DNA from: an uncultured Anaerolineae bacterium
Lineage (GTDB): Bacteria > Chloroflexota > Anaerolineae > Promineifilales > Promineifilaceae
Length of the DNA: 64,000 nt
Assembly: GCA_905479495.1 (NCBI GenBank)
Contig: CAJQMR010000001.1
Coordinates: forward strand, 1 to 64,000
Direction of reading: 5' to 3'
The position numbers and the translations under genes are program-made. Of this stretch, positions 7,746 to 15,798 are shown one piece after another (within the stretch, counting starts at the first letter, position 1; every line of letters starts with the position of its first letter). The notes below the pieces were generated by a model, which was not told the origin of the DNA, ran no database searches, and saw only the letters and a list, made by a program, of their open reading frames with translations.

Positions 7746-9203
7746 ATGAACAAACCATTATTTGAACTGGCAAAACGGGCCGCAGCAGACGATTCTTTCA
7801 TGGCTTATCTGATTGACCAACAGGCCATTCGAGAAAACGTCAGCTGGGAGCAGTTAGCAGCCTACTTAAAAATCGAGCCTGCGCAGTTGGCCAAGCTTGC
7901 CTTGTGCAAACAGCCACGCGAAGCAAACTTTACACAAGATGTGGCTCAGATTGCCGGTTATTCTGGCATCAATCGCATGGTTCTGCTCCATTTGATGGAC
8001 TCTGCCAAGAAAGGCGCATCCATAAAGAAAAATACGGTTCAGCGCACGGAATCCGTGCGTAAGCCAATTCGCAACAAACGAAAGGGGAACTTCTTAATGT
8101 ACCATCGACGCACCTGGGCTTTTGGCTTAGCCACATTGTTGGTAATCCTTCTGGGGACCTTTGTTTTGGCCCAACCAGGCAGTGCAGAAGCAACATTGGT
8201 CGTTTCAACTGGCGAAGTGGTGGTTAACCAGGCTGGCGGTGCTATTTTTGCTAGCTCGGGAGATACGGCCGTTTCCGCTGGAGAGGTCATGACGGTGCAA
8301 GAAGGGGACACCATTCGCCTGGATGCCACCGCCTCAGCCCAGCTACGCCTGCAAGATGGCAGCACCGTCGATCTTTTTGGTGGCACCACGTTGGCCGTTA
8401 GCGAACTGGTCAACAACGATGACAGTTATCGCGTTCGGCTCAACCTGCTCTCTGGCAAAACGTTAAGCCGGGTGGTACGACTGCTGCGCAGTGACGATGC
8501 CTTTGAAATAAAAACACCCTCTTCCACAGCCTCTGTGCGCGGCACTGTATTTACGGTTGAAGCCCAAACAGCCGAAATATCGGTCGTGTCCGTCGATGAA
8601 GGCGTGGTCCGCGTGGCGATGGCAGACAAGTATGTGGATGTGGAACCAGGTTTCCAGGTAACGGCCGTCCTTGGCCAGGAACTAAACGTTGTGCCGCAAA
8701 ATCAACCGACAAGGGAACCAACGGCGACGCCGACCACAGAACCAACAGATACACCAGAACCCACCGAGGAACCGACAGAGGAACCGACCGACACGCCAAC
8801 GGCCGTTCCCACCGAGGATGACACCCTTGATGAGCAGCCTGATGAGGACGAAGCAGATCTAGAAAAAGTGCTGATCTGCCACTATCCGTCTGGAGATGTG
8901 GACAAAGGCAACACGCTGGAAATTGCTGCCGATGCCGTAGACGCACATCTGGCACATGGGGACACGCTGGGGGCTTGTCCGACGAGTACACCGTTACCCG
9001 CCCCCACCGACACACCGCTACCCGCGCCCACCAACACACCTGCGCCAGCACCTACCAACACACCTGCACCAGCACCCACCGACACGCCTGTCGTAGAGGA
9101 GAAGGTTACTATTTGCCACAAAGGCACGACCATTGAGGTGAATGCGGATGCCGTTGCCGACCATCTGGGACATGGCGATACGGTAGGCGCTTGCACACCG
9201 TAA
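7746..9203 (+). CDS. FecR-domain transmembrane protein with cytoplasmic helical domain and two ICHxx modules
   Basis: The ATG at 7746 follows GTGAGGAA by about 8 nt. The 485-aa product has a helical N-terminal domain at about 1-118 (VSWEQLAAYLKIEPAQLAKL resembles a helix-turn-helix), then a basic stretch (RKPIRNKRK). A single TM lies at about 123-142, and a FecR domain at about 155-285 (FEIKTPSSTASVRGTVFTVE). A long Thr/Pro/Glu linker carries two Cys/His modules (ICHYPSGD...HLAHGDTLGAC and ICHKGTTIEVN...HLGHGDTVGAC). The layout suggests a sensor outside and an anti-sigma or DNA-binding module inside, acting on the sigma factor encoded 190 nt upstream. That link is inferred from position. Confidence 0.8.
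   Translation: MNKPLFELAKRAAADDSFMAYLIDQQAIRENVSWEQLAAYLKIEPAQLAKLALCKQPREANFTQDVAQIAGYSGINRMVLLHLMDSAKKGASIKKNTVQRTESVRKPIRNKRKGNFLMYHRRTWAFGLATLLVILLGTFVLAQPGSAEATLVVSTGEVVVNQAGGAIFASSGDTAVSAGEVMTVQEGDTIRLDATASAQLRLQDGSTVDLFGGTTLAVSELVNNDDSYRVRLNLLSGKTLSRVVRLLRSDDAFEIKTPSSTASVRGTVFTVEAQTAEISVVSVDEGVVRVAMADKYVDVEPGFQVTAVLGQELNVVPQNQPTREPTATPTTEPTDTPEPTEEPTEEPTDTPTAVPTEDDTLDEQPDEDEADLEKVLICHYPSGDVDKGNTLEIAADAVDAHLAHGDTLGACPTSTPLPAPTDTPLPAPTNTPAPAPTNTPAPAPTDTPVVEEKVTICHKGTTIEVNADAVADHLGHGDTVGACTP
8934..8962 (+). repeat. 29-nt direct repeat copy 2 inside FecR paralogue
   Basis: Perfect match to 6713-6741; see that entry. It encodes AVDAHLAHG of the first Cys/His module of this protein. Confidence 0.8.
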
Positions 9204-9231
9204 CGGCAGGATTCAATAGGTAAAAAAGAAA

Positions 9232-9267
9232 AAGACCTGACAGTGTTGCATAAAACTGTCAGGTCTT
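9232..9267. terminator. Bidirectional terminator between convergent genes
   Basis: A perfect 13-bp stem (AAGACCTGACAGT / ACTGTCAGGTCTT) with a 10-nt loop is flanked by an A-run on the left and ATTTTTT on the right. It serves both the FecR gene ending at 9203 and the kinase gene ending at 9273. Confidence 0.92.
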
Positions 9268-9272
9268 ATTTT

Positions 9273-12200
9273 TTACGGGAAAGATGTTTCCTCAACTTCT
9301 TTCCCGACAACCTCATAAACGGCAACGGCCGTTGCTCGATTTTTTAGATGTAATGGTTTGCGAGGCTCAGCTTCTACCTGTTCGGCCGTTTCCAGGTAAC
9401 TCTGCTCGCCCAGCAAAATCTGCCCGGCAACGGCCGTTGCCACAATTGGCCCAACCAGATCAACAACATCCCCCAAAACAGTTAGCGTATTCGGCCCGCC
9501 AGGCCCCTCGTAGCCCACAATGGCCCGCCCGGTATTCACCGCAAAAGCAAAAGAGATAGAGCGCTGGGGCGCATCTTCGGGCAATGATTGATGATAGCGT
9601 TCAATTTCATCCTGAATAGTTTGTGCCACCTGCACAGCCCGCCAGGCATGGTCCGGCTGGCTCAAGGGGGCATTAAACACAGCCATCGTCTCCCCCTGTT
9701 CAGAGCGAATCACAGTGCCCTCAAAAGAGAGAATTGTCTGCACCACTTTGTTACGGAAAAAAGTAAGCATGGCCAAGACATCCATCGGATCGTGACGGGC
9801 TGCGTAGGCCGCCTGACCGTGCATCTTTACCAAGAGCACCGTTAAGGCCTGCTCCTGGCCATTCAGATCAATCTTGCCCTGCTTGATGGCGTCAATGGTG
9901 GCCTGGGCCACCGCAGGCGTCACGCTGCTGGCAAACAGCCCTAAAATTTCTCGGCGGCGGCGCACCTCCACCGAATAACGGTAAGCTGTCACGAATAAAT
10001 AGCTCAAGCCAATGGTGGCAAAGGGAAAATATAGATCGAGCATCAAACCAGTGGCATCAAACAGCGAGCCTGCCAGCAAGAAATAGACGGCGGCAATACT
10101 TAACGCAAAAATCAACCCCGTCGCCGGGCGCACACAAACCAACCCCACCAGCAGGCCTAATCCCAACAAGATAAAGACCATTACGGCCGTTTCCGGCAAA
10201 CGAATAAACCGTTCAGACCAGATCGACTCGATGACGTTGGCTAAAATTTCTACACCATACATCGGACGGCCGTCACTTACCGGCGTCAGGTAACGATCCG
10301 GTTCAGCCGTGGCCGTGATGCCCACCAGCACAATCTTGCCCCGCAGCAAATCTTCTGGCACCGTGCCTGCCAACACATCCTGGTAAGAGACCGTCGTGAA
10401 GGTAGCCCGCTCTGGTTCGGCAGGCGGACCCGCGTAATAAATGCGCATCGCGCCATTCTTATCGACCGGAATTTGACGACCGGCCACAGATAAACGGCCG
10501 TTAACCACTTCATCATTTTCCGTTAACCCAATCCCTAAATAGTTGCGCAGCGCGGCCATGGCCAAACTTTCATACGGCCGTCCTTCAACCGAAATCAGCG
10601 TGGGGACCCGACGCACAAACCCGTCCTCATCATGCAAAATGCTCGTGTGCCCCAAGGCTGCGGAAGCGACCACCAGTTCTGGCTGGGGCATGACAATGCC
10701 CTCATAGCGTAGTTTGCCCACCAAGTCATGATAAGCATCCCCCTGCACCAGCACCGGCTGCACCACGTTGCCCGCGGCCGCCATTGCTTCCGCCAATGAG
10801 GCATCATCCACTGTATCGGCCTCAAAGGCAAAATCAAATACGATGGTTTGCGCCCCAGCAGCCTTTAACTGCTCAATAAGCTGGGCATGAAGTGCGCGTG
10901 ACCACTGATCCCAACGGCCGTACTGTGCCAGGCTGGCATCATTGACCTCCACAATGGTGACAATATCACTCACCGGATAGGGCACCAACAGCGTATCCTG
11001 AACCTGCGCCGCTGGCAGCGAAAAGTAGCCAAACACAAAAAGCAGGCTCATCAAGACACCCACGCCCAACCCCAGCAAGCTGCGAGCCAGCGACAGACCT
11101 TCCTGATCTTCTAACAGCAGTTCCTTTAAACGCTGCCAGCGCAGCCGACCACCAATATACGCGGGCACTGCCCGAGGCAAACTGCCAACCTGCTGCTGAA
11201 TTTGCCGCAAAATGGCCAATGCGTGATCAGAGCTGCCTGCTTCATACGCTTCTACCAGGGCCTGTACTGCCGTTTCGCTGCGCAGCCTGCATATGATGTC
11301 TACAGCCAGTTTACCTTGCGTACTTTCATCCAAAGCCAGATGCGCCAACCGCGCATCTCCTGCCGCTGAAATCCCCACAGCCTGCCAGGCCGTGGCAGGC
11401 GGCAACAAGTGCGCCAGCGCATTTAAAGCGTCACGACGCACCCGCCATTCGCCAGGGTTTACCGCTAGATCAACCAGCTTTTCCAGCGATGTGCTGGCAG
11501 CGGCCGTCATCTGGAAATTATCCTGTGGCTCGCGCAGCAGCAGCCCCAACGCCCGGGCCATCACTTCCTCATCTTCACTCGCCAACGCCTCAATGCTGAC
11601 CCGCCAGCGCAGCGCAGGCTCTGTGGCCTTTCGCCACCACTGCGCCAAATTGTAATCATGCACCAAAGCGCCCCGCAGCAAAAATTGTTGTACCGCTTCA
11701 TCCTCAGGGAGCGGTGCATGTTCGTAATAAGAAGTCAAATAAGCCAGGTGGGTTAAGCCAAGGGGAAATTTATCCTTCGGCTGCCAATGTGCCTGATGGG
11801 CATCTAGCAAGAAGGCGACATCTTCCGCCCAACATGTTTCCTCCGTTAGCTCTTCCGGCTGCAACGTCGGTTTGACCTCTTTTTGCACAGATGGCGGCAG
11901 CGCTTCATAAAATAGTTTGTAGGCAGCTTCGCCTGTTTGCGGCCGATCTTGCCACTGGTAAGCGGTGAATTTGCGCAAGACGGCCGTTAATTCGGCCGTG
12001 ACCTCAGAATTATGGACAGCCGCGTCGGGCAGCACCTCGCCTTCCCCACTTTGCAGCGTGGCCAAACTAAACTGCCCACCCCAGGGAAGCTGCCCGGCCA
12101 ACATCTCGTAAAGCACCACCCCCAGACTGTAAATATCCGACTGCTGCGTAATGCTGTTGTACGTTTGCTGCTCGTATGGCGCATATGGCCCGGTACCGCG

Positions 12201-12773
12201 CCCCGTGTGCAGCACCATCGTGCTTTGGCTCAGCTCCTTTGCCAAACCAAAATCAGCCAGGTAGGTGCGGCTTTGGCTGTCCAGCAAAATATTGCTGGGC
12301 TTAATATCCCGGTGCACAATGCCGCGCTGGTGCAAATAAGCCAGCGCCGACAATACTTCCCTGGCCGTTTTGGCCACCTCCACCAGCGGCAGCGGCCCAC
12401 GATTAATTAACTTAACCAGCGTCCCCAACCCTTTGTACGCCATCACAAAATAGGAAAACATATCCGCCATGCCAAATTCATACATGGGCAAAATGTGGGG
12501 ATGTTCTAAACTGGCAACGAGATGCACTTCCCGCTCAAAATTGGCGGGCACTAGGGAAGCTGCTGCCGGATCGTTGCTGACCGTCGAAATAACTTTGAAG
12601 GCCACAACCCGCTTGCGCACATTGTCAAAGCCAGACCAGACAACTGCTTCACCACCACGCCCAATCTGTTCCAGCAGCGTATAAATCCCAAGCTGGTAGC
12701 CACGCTTGAGTTCTTCCGATTGCTCCTGCTCTTGCTCCGCCAACATGAGCGCTATGGGCTGAATCTTACTCAT
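9273..12773 (-). CDS. Ser/Thr protein kinase - HEAT-like - CHASE2 - degenerate adenylate cyclase fusion
   Basis: The 1166-aa protein starts with a Hanks-type kinase (about 29-290): Gly loop IGRGGEAVVW, K60 in VAFK, HRDIKPSN with D156, DFG at 174-176, APYEQ. Next come helical, possibly HEAT-like repeats (390-530), a TM at about 563-587, and a CHASE2 sensor domain (about 595-850, IVEVNDASLAQYGRWDQWSR, IVLVGITATAEPDRY). Three TMs follow, then a class III cyclase fold (about 975-1150). In that fold the first metal Asp is replaced (LLVKMHG where FADIRG is expected), and GDVVDLVGPIV lacks the Asn/Arg pair, so it is probably not catalytic. CHASE2 normally faces outward and relays signals inward. Confidence 0.87.
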   Translation of the reverse strand: MSKIQPIALMLAEQEQEQSEELKRGYQLGIYTLLEQIGRGGEAVVWSGFDNVRKRVVAFKVISTVSNDPAAASLVPANFEREVHLVASLEHPHILPMYEFGMADMFSYFVMAYKGLGTLVKLINRGPLPLVEVAKTAREVLSALAYLHQRGIVHRDIKPSNILLDSQSRTYLADFGLAKELSQSTMVLHTGRGTGPYAPYEQQTYNSITQQSDIYSLGVVLYEMLAGQLPWGGQFSLATLQSGEGEVLPDAAVHNSEVTAELTAVLRKFTAYQWQDRPQTGEAAYKLFYEALPPSVQKEVKPTLQPEELTEETCWAEDVAFLLDAHQAHWQPKDKFPLGLTHLAYLTSYYEHAPLPEDEAVQQFLLRGALVHDYNLAQWWRKATEPALRWRVSIEALASEDEEVMARALGLLLREPQDNFQMTAAASTSLEKLVDLAVNPGEWRVRRDALNALAHLLPPATAWQAVGISAAGDARLAHLALDESTQGKLAVDIICRLRSETAVQALVEAYEAGSSDHALAILRQIQQQVGSLPRAVPAYIGGRLRWQRLKELLLEDQEGLSLARSLLGLGVGVLMSLLFVFGYFSLPAAQVQDTLLVPYPVSDIVTIVEVNDASLAQYGRWDQWSRALHAQLIEQLKAAGAQTIVFDFAFEADTVDDASLAEAMAAAGNVVQPVLVQGDAYHDLVGKLRYEGIVMPQPELVVASAALGHTSILHDEDGFVRRVPTLISVEGRPYESLAMAALRNYLGIGLTENDEVVNGRLSVAGRQIPVDKNGAMRIYYAGPPAEPERATFTTVSYQDVLAGTVPEDLLRGKIVLVGITATAEPDRYLTPVSDGRPMYGVEILANVIESIWSERFIRLPETAVMVFILLGLGLLVGLVCVRPATGLIFALSIAAVYFLLAGSLFDATGLMLDLYFPFATIGLSYLFVTAYRYSVEVRRRREILGLFASSVTPAVAQATIDAIKQGKIDLNGQEQALTVLLVKMHGQAAYAARHDPMDVLAMLTFFRNKVVQTILSFEGTVIRSEQGETMAVFNAPLSQPDHAWRAVQVAQTIQDEIERYHQSLPEDAPQRSISFAFAVNTGRAIVGYEGPGGPNTLTVLGDVVDLVGPIVATAVAGQILLGEQSYLETAEQVEAEPRKPLHLKNRATAVAVYEVVGKEVEETSFP

Positions 12774-12951
12774 CGTTTTCCAGGTGAATCAAAATACGTG
12801 TAGCACATTCCTATTGAAGAGTGATCACTTTTGTAGAATAAGCTGCATCATATCTCATGATGCGAATCTAATTCTAGCGTTTCAGAAGAAAATGGTACCA
12901 GCGAGTCATCTTTATTAACTTCATTTTCATACCGGCCACTCAATATGAGGA

Positions 12952-12973
12952 GTCCGCATCCTCAGATGCGGAC
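12952..12973. terminator. Hairpin downstream of adenosine deaminase gene
   Basis: Perfect 9-bp stem GTCCGCATC / GATGCGGAC with a 4-nt loop (CTCA), beyond the 3' end of the minus-strand deaminase gene. No clear T-run follows on either side, so terminator function is uncertain. The rest of the 12774-13023 gap shows nothing else. Confidence 0.4.
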
Positions 12974-13000
12974 AGCAGCAGGCATCTAAGGCTTAGCCTG

Positions 13001-13032
13001 AGCGTAGTAGTAGGGCATCCCTACTACTCGCT
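13001..13032. terminator. Hairpin overlapping the adenosine deaminase stop codon
   Basis: AGCGTAGTAGTAGGG pairs with CCCTACTACTCGCT around a CAT loop, with one bulge. The stop codon of the deaminase (13024-13026) lies in the right arm. The overlap may couple termination or mRNA stability to the end of translation. Confidence 0.4.
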
Positions 13033-14037
13033 TGGTGTTCGTGTTTTCTCCAGCAGCGCCTCTTTCTCTGCGGCTGGCAAAAAGGCGATTTCCAGCGCGT
13101 TTTTCTGCGCCTGCCCTGCCAGCTCCTGGCTTAAACCAGCCTGATTCACGGCAACTTCATACTCAAACGACAAATCAATGGCGCTAATGCCCGGATCATC
13201 GGTGTTGATGGTGGCCAAAATGTTGTGAGCCAACATCGTTTTTAGTGGATGGCTGGCGTAGCTGGGTACGGTGCTGGTTTGCACGTTGCTTGTCAGGTTT
13301 GTTTCCACGCCGATGCGGTTTTGCGCCAGATAATCCAGCAGCACTGGATCATCTACGGCGCGCACAGCGTGGCCAATGCGCGTCGCGCCCAGCTCGCGGA
13401 TGGCTTGCCAGATGCTCTGGCTGCCGCCGGCTTCTCCGGCATGCACCGTTACCTGCCAGCCAGCCTCGCGCCCTTGCTTAAAATGGTCTACAAACCATTC
13501 ACCGGGAAAGTTTTTCTCGTCTCCTGCCAAATCCAGCGCCACCAGATGATCCCGCTGAGTCAGCAGTGCATCCAGTTCTTGCTGCCCAATCTCCGGCCCG
13601 TAGGTGCGGCTGATGATGCCGATGAGGTTAGCCTGCACGCCAAAATCGCGCTGTCCGGCCGCCACGCCATCAACTACCGCTTCCACCACGCCTGCGGGGT
13701 TCAGTCCGTGTGGCTCGGCCATGAACCAGGGGCTAAAGCGCAGCTCAATGTAGTCGATCCCTTCGCGCTGGGCGTCCTGCACGTTTTCGTAAGCCACGCG
13801 GCGGCACACATCGTAGTCCACCAGGATGCCCACCTGCCACTCGAATTTGGCAAAAAAGGCGAGGATGTCGGGTTGGGGCGTGGTGACCTGGACGTACGGC
13901 CGTAATCCCTCTAAATCTCGCGCAGGCATTAACAAATCATGCTGCAACCCCACTTCCAAAATCGTTTCCAGCCGCACGCTGCCATCCAGATGGCGGTGCA
14001 AATCAAGCAAAGGCAAATCGGGACGAATGACGCTCAT
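13024..14037 (-). CDS. add: Adenosine deaminase
   Basis: The start at 14037 (MSVIRPDLPLLDLHRHLDGS) is chosen because TTTGGAGAC lies 5 nt upstream in mRNA sense and it fits the family N-terminus. The open frame further upstream is antisense to the next lipoprotein gene. The 337-aa enzyme shows the amidohydrolase zinc site HRHLDG (H14, H16), the HAGEAGG motif (zinc His and catalytic Glu), the later IGHAVR His, and NTDDPG with the catalytic Asp. It deaminates adenosine to inosine in the cytoplasm for purine salvage. Related adenine or aminofutalosine deaminases cannot be fully excluded. Confidence 0.87.
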   Translation of the reverse strand: MSVIRPDLPLLDLHRHLDGSVRLETILEVGLQHDLLMPARDLEGLRPYVQVTTPQPDILAFFAKFEWQVGILVDYDVCRRVAYENVQDAQREGIDYIELRFSPWFMAEPHGLNPAGVVEAVVDGVAAGQRDFGVQANLIGIISRTYGPEIGQQELDALLTQRDHLVALDLAGDEKNFPGEWFVDHFKQGREAGWQVTVHAGEAGGSQSIWQAIRELGATRIGHAVRAVDDPVLLDYLAQNRIGVETNLTSNVQTSTVPSYASHPLKTMLAHNILATINTDDPGISAIDLSFEYEVAVNQAGLSQELAGQAQKNALEIAFLPAAEKEALLEKTRTPSE

Positions 14038-14131
14038 GTTGTCTCCAAAGATCAGTTGTTTGTTGGTGAAATGATGGTATGTTAACCAGCATCGACACAA
14101 TCCACAAACATCATAAATTCGGGGGTGGTCA

Positions 14132-15733
14132 ATGTTCCAGCATAAAACAGGATTGCCTATACTCTTACTCTTCTCAATCTTTATTCTTTTTGGCTGTGCG
14201 GCTGAGGAGACAAACACAGCCCAAATCACTGCGGTTCCAAGTGCTACACAGCTGGCACCACCAGTAACATCACCTGAGCAGCCCACATTTACGGCCGTAT
14301 CAACCCTACCCCCAATTAATACAGCAACGCCTGCACCCACGTTATCGCCTGAACCCAGCTCAACGCCTACAACGCTGCCTATTTCACCAACACCACGGCC
14401 TACATTAGTTCCCACCGCCACACCAACCCTGGAACTGATAGAATTGTTGACTGAACGCTATCCCTCAATTGAAGCGTTGGAAGTATATTTGCTTGGTATT
14501 CCAGATGGCTATTTCCAAACAACCTACCCCATTAGTCAGGATTATTTAATAGATGAATTTCGTTATCGTGGTTTAACGGATGGCGTTGAGTTGATTTATC
14601 AAGATGTGAATGGTGATGATGTAGAGGACCTGATCGTTTCAGATGTTTTTACTGTCGCAATTTTATTGTGGTTGGATGAAAGTTATTCCGCGCCATTTAT
14701 TTTAGTAGGCTCAACATTGAAATACGCACCGAGCTCAAAAGTAACCCTTGAAGATTGGACAAATGACGATATACCGGAAATCATATTTGACTATAGAGGT
14801 GATTCTGGTGGAACAGGTATTAGATTTTATTACTGGTATCGATTCATCATTACCTGTACAGAAACGAATTGTCACATTGCTTGGGCTCCTCAAGTAACCC
14901 ATCTCACTGACGATGGCAACTTTGGTGGAATGACTTTAATACGATCCACCTTCGAAATCGAAGCAGACGAGCAAGATGGTGTATTCGTGGAGCAAAAGTG
15001 GGAAGGTTTTTCAGTTTACGATTCTGACTTTACACCTCAGTTTTGGGCATTAGAGGGGGCATACAGTCCTAGTGAATATCTAAAAGTTTTCACAACGACT
15101 GTTTCCATCTATACCTGGAACGGAAATACGTTTGAATTTGTTAAAGATGAGGATATTGCTGATGCTTATGAGATCGCCGAAGATGCCAATCTTATCGCAA
15201 GTAACGCAACAGACACAGCGTCAGTAACTTATGAAAGCAATCACTCGTTAGGACAGCTAAATGATGTTTGCCAACTTGTCGTTAATAAAAAATCAGTTGG
15301 TAAACTGTTTGGTTGTAAAGGCAATTTTACTTCAGTTGAATGGACCGACATTGTAGGCAGCGAAGCACCAGAAATAGTTGTGCGCACCCTTTCTGCACCA
15401 CAGCCATATGACCGTGACTATAATTTAATGGCCGACATTTGGTGCGTACATCAACGCTACATTATTTACCAATGGGATGGAGAAAACGCGGTGGAAATCG
15501 CAAATATAGCTGGTTGCGTCGTCCAAAGTGATTTGTACGGTGTAAAGATGCTTGACTTTGACGGGGACAGTCAAGTAGAAATTGTTGCCGCAAGCAGTTG
15601 GTTTACAGAACGGGACTGCTACCCCGAACCATCCTACTCATGTTGGTATGAGTTTGGCTATACCAATCAGGTTTATAAATGGAACGGTTCTGAATTTGTG
15701 TTTTGGCTTGAGACCGAAGACGATATTGATTGA
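14132..15733 (+). CDS. Lipoprotein with Thr/Pro linker and FG-GAP-like C-terminal part
   Basis: The 533-aa protein starts with a lipoprotein signal (ILLLFSIFILFGC, Cys about 22) preceded by GGGGGTGG. A Ser/Thr/Pro linker spans about 30-105. The remaining 420 residues have two FG-GAP-like Asp-rich turns (QDVNGDDVEDLIVSD and MLDFDGDSQVEIVAAS), which suggests a beta-propeller. The body is visibly more AT-rich than neighbouring genes and carries ACGGCCGT only in the linker. It is probably anchored outside the cytoplasmic membrane. I do not recognise a specific family. Confidence 0.75.
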   Translation: MFQHKTGLPILLLFSIFILFGCAAEETNTAQITAVPSATQLAPPVTSPEQPTFTAVSTLPPINTATPAPTLSPEPSSTPTTLPISPTPRPTLVPTATPTLELIELLTERYPSIEALEVYLLGIPDGYFQTTYPISQDYLIDEFRYRGLTDGVELIYQDVNGDDVEDLIVSDVFTVAILLWLDESYSAPFILVGSTLKYAPSSKVTLEDWTNDDIPEIIFDYRGDSGGTGIRFYYWYRFIITCTETNCHIAWAPQVTHLTDDGNFGGMTLIRSTFEIEADEQDGVFVEQKWEGFSVYDSDFTPQFWALEGAYSPSEYLKVFTTTVSIYTWNGNTFEFVKDEDIADAYEIAEDANLIASNATDTASVTYESNHSLGQLNDVCQLVVNKKSVGKLFGCKGNFTSVEWTDIVGSEAPEIVVRTLSAPQPYDRDYNLMADIWCVHQRYIIYQWDGENAVEIANIAGCVVQSDLYGVKMLDFDGDSQVEIVAASSWFTERDCYPEPSYSCWYEFGYTNQVYKWNGSEFVFWLETEDDID

Positions 15734-15763
15734 AACTCGAACACCTTTTGTGCCATTTTCGTA

Positions 15764-15785
15764 GGTCAAGTTTAAAAACTTGACC
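15764..15785. repeat. Palindrome family GGTCAAGTT, copy 1
   Basis: GGTCAAGTT and AACTTGACC flank TTAAA and lie between the lipoprotein stop and the UroD-family start. The same arms, preceded by the same TCGTA, occur at 34970-34991. It may form a hairpin terminator for the upstream gene. Confidence 0.6.
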
Positions 15786-15798
15786 AACAGGAGTACCT

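Noticed and set aside
6560-9090. Thr/Pro codon repeats as a CRISPR or minisatellite array
   Set aside because: The ACCAACACGCC-type repeats are simply in-frame coding repeats of the PTNTP linker, without spacers.
14038-14421. N-terminal extension of adenosine deaminase to 14421
   Set aside because: It is antisense to the lipoprotein signal and linker region, and the start at 14037 has a good ribosome binding site and the family N-terminus.
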